61,946 bases of DNA. Origin: Cupriavidus sp. IDO (GTDB lineage: Bacteria; Pseudomonadota; Gammaproteobacteria; Burkholderiales; Burkholderiaceae). This document shows, piece by piece, positions 43,602-52,591 of the stretch. The stretch covers positions 1-61,946 of the forward strand of contig NZ_JWMA01000073.1 in NCBI RefSeq assembly GCF_000812465.1, given 5' to 3'. Every line of letters begins with the position of its first letter. The stretch's first letter is position 1. The translations under genes were made by a program, and so were the position numbers. The notes below the pieces were generated by a model. That model was not told the DNA's origin, ran no database searches, and saw only the letters and a program-made list of their open reading frames with translations.

Positions 43602-44810
43602 TCAGAACGAGAAGTTCTGGATCGCGTTGGCGGACGTCACATTCACCGCCTGCGTGCTGACCGTACCGGTCGCGCTGGTGGCCTGGATGTTGTACTTGCC
43701 AGCGGAGCCGGCATCGGCCGACAGCGGGATCGGCAGCGTGGTCTGGTACGTGCCGATCATGGTTGCAGCCGCAGGCAGAGCAGGATCAGCCAGCGAGAAC
43801 AGGCTGTACGCGCCAGTGTCCGATGCCGCGGCCGTGGCAGCAAACTCGAACGTGCCGCCGCTGGTCACCTGCAGTGCGCGGATGGTTGCCAGCGCGCTCG
43901 CCGGGGTGACCGTACCCGAGACCAGACGATATGCCGAGGTCGGCAACGTGATCGGCGAACCGGCCGTGGAGATGGTCGTGCTGCCGCCGGCCACCACCGG
44001 CACGCTGCGCACAACGCCGGCGGCGCGCAGATTCGCCGAACCCGGCACGATCACGACATCAACCGGCCCGGCCGTGCTGCTCTGCTCGATCGGCGACAAC
44101 GTGAAGTTGCCGCTGCCATCGGCCAGCGTCGCCTTCACCACCACGCCATTGCGTTCAGCATAGACGCGCGCGCCAGGCGCGGCGCCCACTACGCCGGTTA
44201 CGGCACCGCTCACCAGCGTCGGTATCGCCGTCACCACCGGCTTGAGGTTGAAGCTGCCATTGCCGCGCGCCACCACCGACTTGCAGGCATCGAAGTCCAG
44301 CACCAGGTCAGTCAGCGTGCCCGGGGCCACGACGAAGGGACGGTTGATCTTGATGCCGGACTGCACGGCGCTCGGCGTATCCATCGCCTGCTCCGTGCCG
44401 CCCGTCGGCACGACGGAATTCGACAGCGCACTGGCGCCACTACCATTCGGATCCAGCACCAGCCGCACCTGCTGGTAAGTGCCTGCCGGCAGCGGCGTCT
44501 GGCCCAGCGTAGTCAGCACGCCATTGGTGAGCGACAGCAGGTCAATCTTGCGCGATGGGCTGAGGCTGATATCCACCCAGCCGTTTGCGCTCGGATCGGC
44601 ATTGGCATCCGTATGGACACGCACCTTGTTAACCGTGACAAAGACGTGGTCGAAGCCACAGGACGGCGCATCGGTCATCGACACTTGCAGCGTGCCCTGG
44701 CCGGAGCCGGAGGAATTGTCACCGCCGCCGCCGCCGCAAGCGGCCAGTGCAAGCGCACCGCTCAGTGCAAGAATGCGCAAGGGCGCGGAGTAAGAGGAAA
44801 AGGCTGGCAC
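43602..44810 (-). CDS. DUF4382 lipoprotein
   Basis: This 402-residue protein has a lipoprotein signal (LSGALALAACGGGGGD; lipidated Cys after a Leu-Ala-Ala lipobox), then a DUF4382 domain (TLQVSMTDAPSCGFDHVFVTVNKVRV) and a second beta-rich part. The start is best placed at GTG 44810, since GGAGAG lies seven bases upstream; the nearby ATG at 44828 lacks a ribosome site. It should be anchored in the outer or inner membrane facing the periplasm. Role unknown. Confidence 0.88.
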   Translation of the reverse strand: MPAFSSYSAPLRILALSGALALAACGGGGGDNSSGSGQGTLQVSMTDAPSCGFDHVFVTVNKVRVHTDANADPSANGWVDISLSPSRKIDLLSLTNGVLTTLGQTPLPAGTYQQVRLVLDPNGSGASALSNSVVPTGGTEQAMDTPSAVQSGIKINRPFVVAPGTLTDLVLDFDACKSVVARGNGSFNLKPVVTAIPTLVSGAVTGVVGAAPGARVYAERNGVVVKATLADGSGNFTLSPIEQSSTAGPVDVVIVPGSANLRAAGVVRSVPVVAGGSTTISTAGSPITLPTSAYRLVSGTVTPASALATIRALQVTSGGTFEFAATAAASDTGAYSLFSLADPALPAAATMIGTYQTTLPIPLSADAGSAGKYNIQATSATGTVSTQAVNVTSANAIQNFSF

Positions 44811-45342
44811 GATAATCTCTCCGTTCATGGTTATTTGTGGATGTACCGGAGCATATGTTGCAGTTCCAATACCGGCTGTAAATCTTTGTAATACGTTGTG
44901 AAAATGTTCACAGCATGTCTGCATGAGAAACCAGGAACCCGTTGACACACAGCGTTCATGGTTGTGCGGCATTACCGTGCGTAGCGACATTTCTTTCCCG
45001 CGAGAATCCTCGCGCTTATTCAGGGATGATCGCGCATCGCAGGTTCTTCACCGCCATCGCCGCAGCGCAATGAGTCCCACCACATTGCAGCGCACCAATG
45101 CGCCGCCGCAAAGCGATCACCCCGGGCCCATCCGGCGCCGTGCGTGTCTTTAAAACAAAACAACTGCCGCGCCAAAAGCGCCCAATTGCGCACCAAATCG
45201 GCGCCTTCCTCTGTAATTCACACAAGAATTCCCGACCTCTGCGTGTCTTTCCTCAAGGAAGCGTTGGTGGCTCCGTATACAGCCACGTGGCAACCCCACG
45301 CCCAAACGCCGCCAAACGATTCCTTACGAAGGAACCATCAGT
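44811..45342. other. Intergenic region between lipoprotein and chemotaxis receptor
   Basis: This 530-bp stretch is less GC-rich than the flanks. It must hold divergent promoters. No convincing FliA-type promoter, tRNA or small gene was seen. Confidence 0.4.
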
Positions 45343-47138
45343 ATGTTCACTACCATCCGCGCGGATCGTGGCCCTTAGCGTGGCCATTGTCATCGCCGCG
45401 CTCGCCATCAACACCGCACTCAACCAACTCGTTGCCAATTCCTATAACAAGGACGCGATCGACAGCAGCCTGAGCGCCGTGCAGAGCGGCCACACCAGCG
45501 CCATCGCCGAATGGGTGGCCTCGCACAGCCAGATGATCAACTCGCTGCAGGACGCCGCGCTGGAACCCGATCCTATCGCCGCGCTCAAGCAGATTGCCGA
45601 CGCCGGCGGGTTCACCAACGTCTACGTCGGCTATGCGGACAAGACCGCCAAGTTCTCCAAGCCCGAAGGCATTCCGCCGGACCATGACCCCACCGGCCGT
45701 CCCTGGTACAAGCAGGCAGCTGGCGCCGGCAAGCCGGTGGTAACGCCGCCTTATGTGGATGCCGGCACCGGCAAGCTGGTGGTCGCGTTTGCTGCGCCAA
45801 TCGTGCGGGATGGCAATGTGAAGGGCGTAGTGTCTGGCGACGTGGCCATGGACACCGTCATCGCCAGCGTCAAGGCGATCCACCCCACGCCCGCAAGCTT
45901 CGGCATGCTGGTGGCGAAGAACGGCCAGATCGTGGCGCATCCCGACGACAAGCTCACGCTCAAGCCCGTATCCGAACTCGTCCCCGCGCTGAACGCCGAC
46001 AAGCTCGGCGCGCTTATCGGTGCAAAGGCGCCGATGGAAGTGGACGCAGGCGGCAGCACCAAGCTGCTCGGCGCCCGCGAGATTCCCGGCACCGACTGGA
46101 TGGTCATCGTCGCGCTCGACAAGGCCGAAGCCACTGCCGGCATGCGCTCCGTGCTGATGGCCTCTGTGCTCGCGCTGGTCATCATCGCCTGCGTGGCCGC
46201 CGCCGTGGTGGGCGCCGTGGCGACCATCTCCTTCCGCCGCCTGTCCACCGTGCGCGACGCCATGCACGCCATCGGCACCGGCGACGGCGACCTGACCCAG
46301 CGACTGCCCGCCGACGGCAGCGACGAAGTCGCGCAAATCGCCCGCGCCTTCAACAACTTCGCCGACAAGCTCACCACCACCATGCGCCAGATCCGCGACG
46401 CCAGCGAATCCGTGCGCGCCGCCTCCGACGAAATCGCCGCCGGCAACGTCGACCTCTCGCGCCGCACCGAATCCGCCGCTGCCAGCCTGCAGCAAACCGC
46501 GGCATCGATGGAAGAAATCACCGCCACCGTCAGCCAGTCCGCCAGCTCGGCCAGACACGCCAACGAGCGTCGGCTCCGCCTCGCGCGTGGCCGCCAACGG
46601 CGGCGTGGTGATCAGCGAGGTAATCACCACCATGGGCCAGATCGAACATGCCTCGGTCAAGGTCTCGGACATCATCGGCGTGATCGAAGGCATCGCCTTC
46701 CAGACCAACATCCTGGCGCTCAACGCCGCCGTAGAAGCCGCCCGCGCCGGCGACCAGGGCCGCGGCTTTGCCGTCGTGGGCGGTGAAGTGCGCGGCCTGG
46801 CCCAGCGCAGCGCCCAGGCCGCCAAGGAAATCAAGGCCCTGATCGAATCCACCGTCGGCAGCGTCACCTCCGGCTCCGACCAGGTCCGCCGCGCCGGCGA
46901 CACCATGAACGAGATCGTCAGCAACGTCTCGAAGGTGACCAGCATTATTTCCGAGATCACTCACGCGGCCGTGGAACAGACACGCGGTATTCAAGAGGTG
47001 AATAAGGCGGTAAGCCAGCTCGACGAGATGGTGCAGCAGAATGCGGCGCTGGTAGAGCAGTCGACCGCGGCTGCGGCGGCGTTGCAGACGCAGGCGGGGA
47101 GCCTGGCGGGGGCGGTGGGGCAGTTCAGGTTGGGGTGA
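45343..47138 (+). pseudogene. Methyl-accepting chemotaxis receptor, two frameshifts
   Basis: The receptor has a first membrane helix (VALSVAIVIAALAI), a periplasmic Cache-type sensor domain, a second helix (VLALVIIACVAAAVVGAV), HAMP and a signalling domain with EGIAFQTNILALNAAVEAARAG. AAGGA precedes the ATG at 45343 (MFTTIRA), but two bases appear to be missing at 45357-45364, which shifts the sensor into another frame. A second shift near 46565-46580 separates QSASSARHANE from GSASRVAANGG. As it stands it cannot be translated as one protein. It may be a true pseudogene or carry sequencing errors. Its tail is copied at 48852-49021. Confidence 0.75.
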
Positions 47139-47211
47139 GGGCAACTTACTGCCCGACGCAGGCGCAGCAGCTTTTCCTGCGCCTGCCCACCAGGTGCCCG
47201 GAGTCAGACAT

Positions 47212-47466
47212 TCACTTCTTATCCTTGTCGTCGGGGATAACGAAGTGTTGCCTGAAGAGCCTCTCGGCTTCGCGCAAGCCCTCCTCACTGAAGACCACGG
47301 ACTTCGTCTTGTTGACGGGATCGCCGATGAATCCTCGTTCGTGGAGCCGATTCAGCGCCTCCCAGTCAAAACCCTTCCATGCCCGGTAACGGTCATGCAG
47401 AGTCAGATATAGGAGTGCCAGGACCATCTCGTCGATCGCTTCGGTGTTGATATTCATGGTGCTCAT
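47212..47466 (-). CDS. DUF6429 family small protein
   Basis: This 84-residue protein has the pattern EMVLALLYLTLHDRYRAWKG, WEALNRLHERGFI and SVVFSEEGLREAERLFRQHF, which fits a small family now called DUF6429. Function unknown. It lies between the chemotaxis receptor and a Fic gene, in a segment bounded by repeats. Confidence 0.75.
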   Translation of the reverse strand: MSTMNINTEAIDEMVLALLYLTLHDRYRAWKGFDWEALNRLHERGFIGDPVNKTKSVVFSEEGLREAERLFRQHFVIPDDKDKK

Positions 47467-47625
47467 CCAAAAAAGGCACGAACCCGAAAATCGCTTTGAA
47501 ACATAGCGGCCAGGAGAGCACTGTCAAGGCCGATGACGACCTGCCTATCGATCTTGGCGCGCAAATTCGTCTTCCCGGACTATCTGGTACCCCATCGCCC
47601 GGTACTTCTGAACGATCAGTGGATA

Positions 47626-48741
47626 TCAGTCTGCCAGCTCATACGAAGTACTCCGCCCTCCAGCCCCCGATTTCCGCAACACACCCAGCGCAACCAGCTC
47701 GTTGATATCGCGCAGCGCCGTATCTGCCGAGCACTTGGCAATCGCCGCCCATTTGCTACTTGTGAGCTTGCCGTCGAAGCCATCAAGCAAGCGATTGAGG
47801 AGCTTCACCTGCCGCTCGTTCATGGGCGTTGCCGCCCAGCGCTGCCAGAAGCGCGTTTTCACCAGCACGGCATCCAGGGTGTGCTGCGCGTTCTGCACCG
47901 CACGCAGAAGCGTTCCGAGAAACCACGAAAGCCAGGCCGTCACGTCCAGCGTATCTTTTTGGGTCTGCTCGAGGATGTCGTAGTAGTCCTTGCGCTCGCG
48001 CTGAATCTGGGCCGAGAGGCTGTAGAAACGCTGCGGGCTGCCGTCCGCCCTGGCCAGCAGCAGATCGCCGATCGCCCGCGCAATGCGGCCATTGCCATCG
48101 TCGAATGGATGCAGCGTCACGAACCAGAGATGGGCGAGCCCGGCCTTCAGAACCTGCGGATCAGGGGTATCCGCATTGACCCAGTCGAGGAAGCGGCTGG
48201 TCTCCATATCCAGCCGATTGGCAGGCGGCGCTTCGAAATGCACGCGCTGGCGACCATACGGGCCCGAGACCACCTGCATGGCGCCTTTCGCATCGTCGCG
48301 CCAGGCTGCAACCCGAATCTTCGACATGCCGCTATACCCGGTGGGAAACAACGCCGCATGCCACCCGAATACCCGCTCCACGCTTACCGGGGCATCGCAG
48401 CGAGTGGTAGCGTCGAGCACCATTTCGACCACGCCCTCCACATGGCGATCGACCGGTGCCAGTGCGCCGATATCCACGCCCAGCCGCCGCGCGATGGACG
48501 ACCGCACCGAATCAGCGTTGAGCCGCTCGCCCTCGATCTCGCTGGTCTTCAGCACATCCTCGGTGAGCGCAGCGAGGCTGGCTTCATCGCGCAGTGCCAT
48601 GCCAACATCGGCCAGACGCCCCAGCAGCATACCCTGGGCGCGAGCGACCTCGGCGAGAGGCTCCGCCAGCTTTGCCAGATCGTAGTGCAGGGCCGGCCAG
48701 TCAGGTGCCTGCCAGATATAGAGCCAATCTCCGCGTTCCAT
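47626..48741 (-). CDS. Fic-domain protein with C-terminal winged helix
   Basis: This 371-residue protein contains a complete Fic core, HPFDDGNGRIAR from His211, which transfers AMP or another nucleotide part to a target protein. The inhibitory motif TSEIEG at residues 66-71 precedes it, as in class II Fic proteins that hold themselves off. The N-terminus (about 1-60) is a DUF4172-like domain. The last 70 residues look like a winged helix (SSKWAAIAKCSADTALRDINELVALGVL). No antitoxin gene is adjacent. The start codon lies in an inverted repeat (48726-48750) that may be its own operator. Confidence 0.94.
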   Translation of the reverse strand: MERGDWLYIWQAPDWPALHYDLAKLAEPLAEVARAQGMLLGRLADVGMALRDEASLAALTEDVLKTSEIEGERLNADSVRSSIARRLGVDIGALAPVDRHVEGVVEMVLDATTRCDAPVSVERVFGWHAALFPTGYSGMSKIRVAAWRDDAKGAMQVVSGPYGRQRVHFEAPPANRLDMETSRFLDWVNADTPDPQVLKAGLAHLWFVTLHPFDDGNGRIARAIGDLLLARADGSPQRFYSLSAQIQRERKDYYDILEQTQKDTLDVTAWLSWFLGTLLRAVQNAQHTLDAVLVKTRFWQRWAATPMNERQVKLLNRLLDGFDGKLTSSKWAAIAKCSADTALRDINELVALGVLRKSGAGGRSTSYELAD

Positions 48742-48750
48742 GCGGAGATT
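48726..48750. promoter_or_regulatory. 9-bp inverted repeat enclosing the Fic start codon
   Basis: AATCTCCGC (48726-48734) and GCGGAGATT (48742-48750) flank a 7-bp loop with the ATG of the Fic gene on the minus strand. GCGGAGA occurs again at about 48797-48803. Repeats with this core may be bound by the Fic winged helix or form an mRNA hairpin that masks the start. Confidence 0.55.
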
Positions 48751-48851
48751 ATGGATGGCAATCCCTGCACGGGCAATCTATTTGACGCAAATTATGCGGA
48801 GAATAAACAGGCTATTCACTGCAGCATGTGAATGTGCTCAATGAGATGCCT

Positions 48852-49021
48852 AAGGCAACGTCACTTCCGGATCCGAGCACGTCCGCCGCGCCGGCGACAC
48901 CATGAACGAGATCGTCGGCAATGTCTCGAAGGTGACCAGCATTATTTCCGAGACCACTCACGCAACCGTGGAATAGGCACGTGATATTCAAGAGGCGAAT
49001 AAGGCGGTGAGCTAGCTCGCC
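48852..49021 (+). pseudogene. Duplicated tail fragment of a chemotaxis receptor
   Basis: About 170 bp match 46855-47024 closely in direct orientation, offset by 1997 bp. The frame reads RRAGDTMNEIVGNVSKVTSIISE as in the receptor, but ends at a TAG after TVE and again after KAVS. It has no start and is a dead copy. The remainder of 48742-49194 holds the Fic promoter region and the leader of the next gene. Confidence 0.85.
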
Positions 49022-49090
49022 TTTTGGCAAATTCACACGATCATAGGGGTCGCCGTCCGAACATTTGATCTGTGCTTCCCCGGCGGGAAT

Positions 49091-50136
49091 GTGTGCGATA
49101 TCGCACTGCGCATTTGCGGCGCCGTACCAGAATAAAGGCCTCATCCGGCGCCAGCCCCCGGCGCAGGATTTTCTATGCCGATGGGAAGGGCAGGATGAAA
49201 GGGCTCCCGGGCGGTCTGGCCGCGTACATCGCGTTCGGTCTTGTCGTTTCCACCAGCTCGCAGGCGTCAGATATCGCCTGCAGGACGACGCTGCGCCCGG
49301 CGGGCTGTGATGACCTGATGTCAGCCGGCGAGCATTGCCAGAGTCAGCCGGACAGGCACGCGAGCGCAAGGCGCCTGATCTGTGACTACGCGCTCCTTCA
49401 CATAGCGTATGAGCGCATCTATGCCGAGCAGCAGCGAATGCTGCGAGCGGATGCCATCGACGATACGGACATCATGGCGTGGCGCAAGCGTCGGGACGCC
49501 TGCACCTCGGTGGACTGCCTCGACGGGGTCTTTGCCAGCTGGTGGCAGTCCACGGCCCAGAAGAGGCCGGCGCGAGGCGTCACGCAGCCGCAGAAGCCGG
49601 TTGAAGCGCCTTTGCACGATGCGCCGAGAGCGAAGGTGGCTCGCGATCGGCCGAAAGACAAGACGGCTCGTACTGTGCCGAGAGAGAAGGCGGCCTCTGC
49701 CGTGCCAAAGCGCGGCGAGCCATCACTGGCGATGGCACCGATAGTGAATCCGTCCGCGCTCCAGCCACTCATCGGACCAGAGGCCAACAACGCGCAACCG
49801 GCCGTGCCTGTGCCGGTGCCTGAGTCAGAGGTACAGCCAGAGGTACAGTCAGAGGCGCGGCCAGAGGCACCACCAGCGGCACAGACCCGGTGGATCAAGA
49901 CGCCTCTCCCGCAAGAACGGGGAGCGCGCTCCTGGGGACCGCTTAGCGCGCTGGCGTGGCTGGGGATGTGCGGCGCGGGCCTGGCCTGCGGGTCCAGGCG
50001 CATGCGGCGTCAGTGGATGCCGTACATGGCAGGCATCTGCGAACAAGTGCGTGGCCTGCCAGCAAGGACGCTTGTACTGGCTGGCCTGGCGGCAGTGAAC
50101 GGACTGCTTCTGCTTCTGATACTGACTGAAAGTTAG
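49091..50136 (+). repeat. Tandem duplication, unit 1
   Basis: This unit, beginning GTGTGCGATATCGCACTGCG, is repeated with divergence at 50209-51174. The repeat covers about 100 bp of leader and the whole gene, and the units are direct and separated by about 70 bp. Confidence 0.85.
49195..50136 (+). CDS. LprI-like membrane-anchored protein, copy 1
   Basis: This 313-residue protein begins with a signal peptide (MKGLPGGLAAYIAFGLVV, cleaved near SQASD). Residues about 25-130 resemble the LprI/DUF1311 fold: cysteine pairs, ICDYALLHIAYERIYAEQQRML and WRKRRDACTSVDCLDGVFASW. A Pro/Ala/Glu-rich linker (about 130-240) leads to two C-terminal membrane helices (SALAWLGMCGAGLAC and VLAGLAAVNGLLLLLIL). 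The ATG at 49195 follows GGGAAGGGCAGG. LprI-type domains can inhibit lysozyme. A paralogue lies directly downstream. Confidence 0.7.
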   Translation: MKGLPGGLAAYIAFGLVVSTSSQASDIACRTTLRPAGCDDLMSAGEHCQSQPDRHASARRLICDYALLHIAYERIYAEQQRMLRADAIDDTDIMAWRKRRDACTSVDCLDGVFASWWQSTAQKRPARGVTQPQKPVEAPLHDAPRAKVARDRPKDKTARTVPREKAASAVPKRGEPSLAMAPIVNPSALQPLIGPEANNAQPAVPVPVPESEVQPEVQSEARPEAPPAAQTRWIKTPLPQERGARSWGPLSALAWLGMCGAGLACGSRRMRRQWMPYMAGICEQVRGLPARTLVLAGLAAVNGLLLLLILTES

Positions 50137-50208
50137 TGTCCTGCTCCGCGGTTGAATAAGCAGTCGCACCGCGACGCAGGTCGCCACCTGGTGGAAAAAT
50201 GCGAGGAT

Positions 50209-51174
50209 GTGTGCGGTATCGCACTGCGCATTGGCTGCGCCGTACCAGAATAAAGGCCTCGTCCGCGCCGGACCCCGGTGCCGGATTCGCTATCACCTGA
50301 GAAAGACAGGATGAAAGGGCTCATAGGCCATCTGGCCGCCTTCATCGCGTTCGGTCTTTTCCTTACCGCCAGCTCGCAGGCGTCGGATATTGCCTGCAGG
50401 AGGACGCTGCGCCCGGCCCCGATCGGCTGTGAAGGCCCGATGACAGCTGGCGAGCATTGCCAGGACCAGTCCAGCAGGCACCCGAGTGCTAGGAGCCTGA
50501 TCTGCGATTACGCGCTCCTCCAAATCGAGCACGAGCGCATCTACGCCGAACAGCATCGAATGCTGAAAGCGGGTGCCATCCGCGAGACAGACATCATGGC
50601 GTGGCGCAAGCGCCGGGACGCCTGCACCTCGGTGAACTGTCTTGACTGGGTCTTTGCCAACTGGCGGCAGTACGCCGCGCATAAGGGGCCGGCGCGAGCC
50701 GCCATGCAGCAGCAGAAGAAGCCGCCGGAAGCGCCCATGCGCGATGCGCCGAAAGACCAGGTGGCTCGCGCCATGCCGAAAGACGAGGCACCGGCATTGG
50801 CGATGACACCGACACTGAATCCGCCTTCGCCCCAGCCACTCCTCCAACCTGAGGCCGCCGCAGAACCAGCCGCGCCTGCGCCCGAACCCGTGGCTCAGCC
50901 AGTGGCACCGTCTGTGGCACAGCCCCGGTCGGTCAAGGCGCCTCTCACGCAGGAGCGGGCGGTGCGCGCGTGGGGATCGCTTGGCGCGCTGGCGTGGCTG
51001 GGGATGTGCGGCGTGGGCCTGGCCTGCTGGTCCAGACGCATCCGCGGTCATTGGATGCCGCACCTGGCAGGCCTCTACGAACGGGTCCATGTCCCACCGG
51101 CAAGGGCGCTTGTGCTGGGTGGCCTGCTGGCCGCGAACGGACTGCTTCTGCTTCTCATCGTGACCGGCGGCTAG
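50209..51174 (+). repeat. Tandem duplication, unit 2
   Basis: This is the second unit, starting GTGTGCGGTATCGCACTGCG. Leader and gene both match unit 1, with the linker shortened. Confidence 0.85.
50311..51174 (+). CDS. LprI-like membrane-anchored protein, copy 2
   Basis: This 287-residue paralogue of the preceding gene has the same parts in order: signal peptide (MKGLIGHLAAFIAFGLFL, then SQASDIACRR), cysteine-rich LprI-like domain (LICDYALLQIEHERIYAEQHRML and CTSVNCLDWVFANW), a Pro/Ala/Glu linker about 25 residues shorter, and two C-terminal helices ending LLLLLIVTGG. ACAGGATG marks the start. The two proteins may work together or be alternatives after recent duplication. Confidence 0.7.
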   Translation: MKGLIGHLAAFIAFGLFLTASSQASDIACRRTLRPAPIGCEGPMTAGEHCQDQSSRHPSARSLICDYALLQIEHERIYAEQHRMLKAGAIRETDIMAWRKRRDACTSVNCLDWVFANWRQYAAHKGPARAAMQQQKKPPEAPMRDAPKDQVARAMPKDEAPALAMTPTLNPPSPQPLLQPEAAAEPAAPAPEPVAQPVAPSVAQPRSVKAPLTQERAVRAWGSLGALAWLGMCGVGLACWSRRIRGHWMPHLAGLYERVHVPPARALVLGGLLAANGLLLLLIVTGG

Positions 51175-51188
51175 GCGCGCCAGCCAGC

Positions 51189-51722
51189 TCAGGCCGCCGC
51201 ATAGCCGCACACCGGCTCATCCAGGCTCTGCCACCAGCACTTCAGCATGTCCGCGGCCAGGCGCAGCCCGCTCAGCGGATGCACCAGGCAGTGCCGCACC
51301 TGCTCGCTGCGGCTTTCGCCATACAGGCACCACGTGCAGAAGTGCTCGCAGTTGTTGGTCAGCAGGCGGTAGCGGTCCTCGCCCAAGCGTGAGCGGGCGC
51401 GCCTGATCGACTCAGCGGCGTCATACCGGGCCAGCGGCGTAGCCAATAGCGCGATGCCGTGACCCGCGGCGAACCGGGCCAGGCTAAGCTCCTCCACCGG
51501 GCCGCTCTGTTGCCGATGGCAGTAGCCGGCGTAGTGCACCACCATGCCGTTGCCGACATAGATGCCATGGTGGTGGTAGCCGTGGCGTGGGGTAGTGAGG
51601 TGGGCGCCGAGGGGCGGTTCCGCAACGGCAGCGAGATCCGTAATCGCGCGTTCAGGTGTATCGGCACGCAGGCTGCGGGCGGGTTGCCTGGCCGCTCCTG
51701 CGTGTTCGCTGCTGTGTGTCAT
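51189..51722 (-). CDS. LRAT/NlpC-P60-like acyltransferase-fold protein
   Basis: This 177-residue protein belongs to the lecithin:retinol acyltransferase-like (NC) group of permuted papain-like enzymes. The catalytic residues are visible: His in HHGIYVGNGM (about residue 52), a second His in VVHYAG and Cys125 in NNCEHFCTWCLYG. Bacterial members may be acyltransferases or hydrolases acting on lipids or peptides. No signal peptide is seen. GGGAG precedes the ATG. It is convergent with the LprI-like pair. Confidence 0.85.
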   Translation of the reverse strand: MTHSSEHAGAARQPARSLRADTPERAITDLAAVAEPPLGAHLTTPRHGYHHHGIYVGNGMVVHYAGYCHRQQSGPVEELSLARFAAGHGIALLATPLARYDAAESIRRARSRLGEDRYRLLTNNCEHFCTWCLYGESRSEQVRHCLVHPLSGLRLAADMLKCWWQSLDEPVCGYAAA

Positions 51723-51903
51723 TGCCGTCTCCCACCTGCCCGGGCCGTTGCTGGCCTTGTCCTATCCACTGCATTCGGCGTGCCAAGGGCGCGGAGTGCT
51801 GGCGTGGGGTGCAGTGCGCGGTGCGGAGTGGCGAGTCGCGCAGATGAGGCCGAAGGAAAGTGGATGAAAGCTGGCAGGAACGCAGTGGCGCGGGCCAGGT
51901 GAC

Positions 51904-52098
51904 TTGATCAAATGATCAAAGGCCGGTCGTGGCTGATCAAATGATCAAACGGCTTTGTTCGGGTACCTCGTGCGGCTCCCTGCCAGAGCAGAGAGCGGCA
52001 CGCTCCCTCGCTTGCCATGTGCCTTCGGCACAGCCTGTCCGGCAACTGCGGCGAGTGGATCGCCGTGGGCGTTTGTTCCGGTTGATCAAATGATCAAA
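51904..52098. repeat. Three palindromic TGATCA repeats
   Basis: TTGATCAAATGATCAAA is at 51904-51920 and again at 52082-52098, and a third copy with one base changed is at 51933-51949. Each is a nearly perfect inverted repeat with a two-base spacer. The rest of 51723-52123 has no gene that I can support. Confidence 0.75.
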
Positions 52099-52123
52099 CA
52101 GGGCTGTGAAGCGGCTGCGCGCC

Positions 52124-52447
52124 TCACTCGGGTAACGGGTACTTCTTCGCGTTCATTTCCATCTTCGCCCGGATTGCTGCGTCGAGGTCGACGCCCAGCG
52201 CTGTCACGAGTTGCGCCAGGTAGATGGTGATATCCGCCAGCTCCTGTTCAACGTGCTCGCGTTCCGCCGTGGCCATGACATCGCGTGACTCGGCTTCGGT
52301 CTTCCACTGGAAGATCTCCACCAGCTCGGCCATTTCCACGCTCAGCGCCATGGCCAGGTTCTTGGGGCTGTGGTACTTGGCCCAGCCGCGGGCATCGCCA
52401 AATTCCATGGCGGCTTGCTGGAGGTTTTTGATGTCGATGAGAGGCAT
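52124..52447 (-). CDS. MazG-like nucleotide pyrophosphohydrolase
   Basis: This 107-residue protein has the all-alpha NTP pyrophosphohydrolase fold. The EExxED-like metal sites are in ALSVEMAELVEIFQW and EQELADITIYLAQL. Such enzymes cleave NTPs or modified nucleotides to the monophosphate and pyrophosphate. The first ATG (52447) is chosen over a TTG at 52456. A typical housecleaning gene often seen in accessory DNA. Confidence 0.9.
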   Translation of the reverse strand: MPLIDIKNLQQAAMEFGDARGWAKYHSPKNLAMALSVEMAELVEIFQWKTEAESRDVMATAEREHVEQELADITIYLAQLVTALGVDLDAAIRAKMEMNAKKYPLPE

Positions 52448-52591
52448 GGGTGACAACGGCGGAAATGCTGAAAGCTGTATTGAACCACGCCGAAGTAGCC
52501 ACCGGCATGCCTATGCCTGGAGAAATGAACCATTGACCAGGCGCCGGCAGATCCGCAGCAAGCGCGCCCCCCACAGGCTATCAGCGCTTCG

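Noticed and set aside
45143..45176. A FliA-type promoter (TAAA with GCCG downstream) before the chemotaxis receptor
   Set aside because: The spacing between TAAA and GCCG is too short by about four bases and the second box is poor.
51904..52098. The TGATCA repeats as a CRISPR array
   Set aside because: There are only three copies, with unequal spacing (29 and 149 bp), and the repeat is a short full palindrome.
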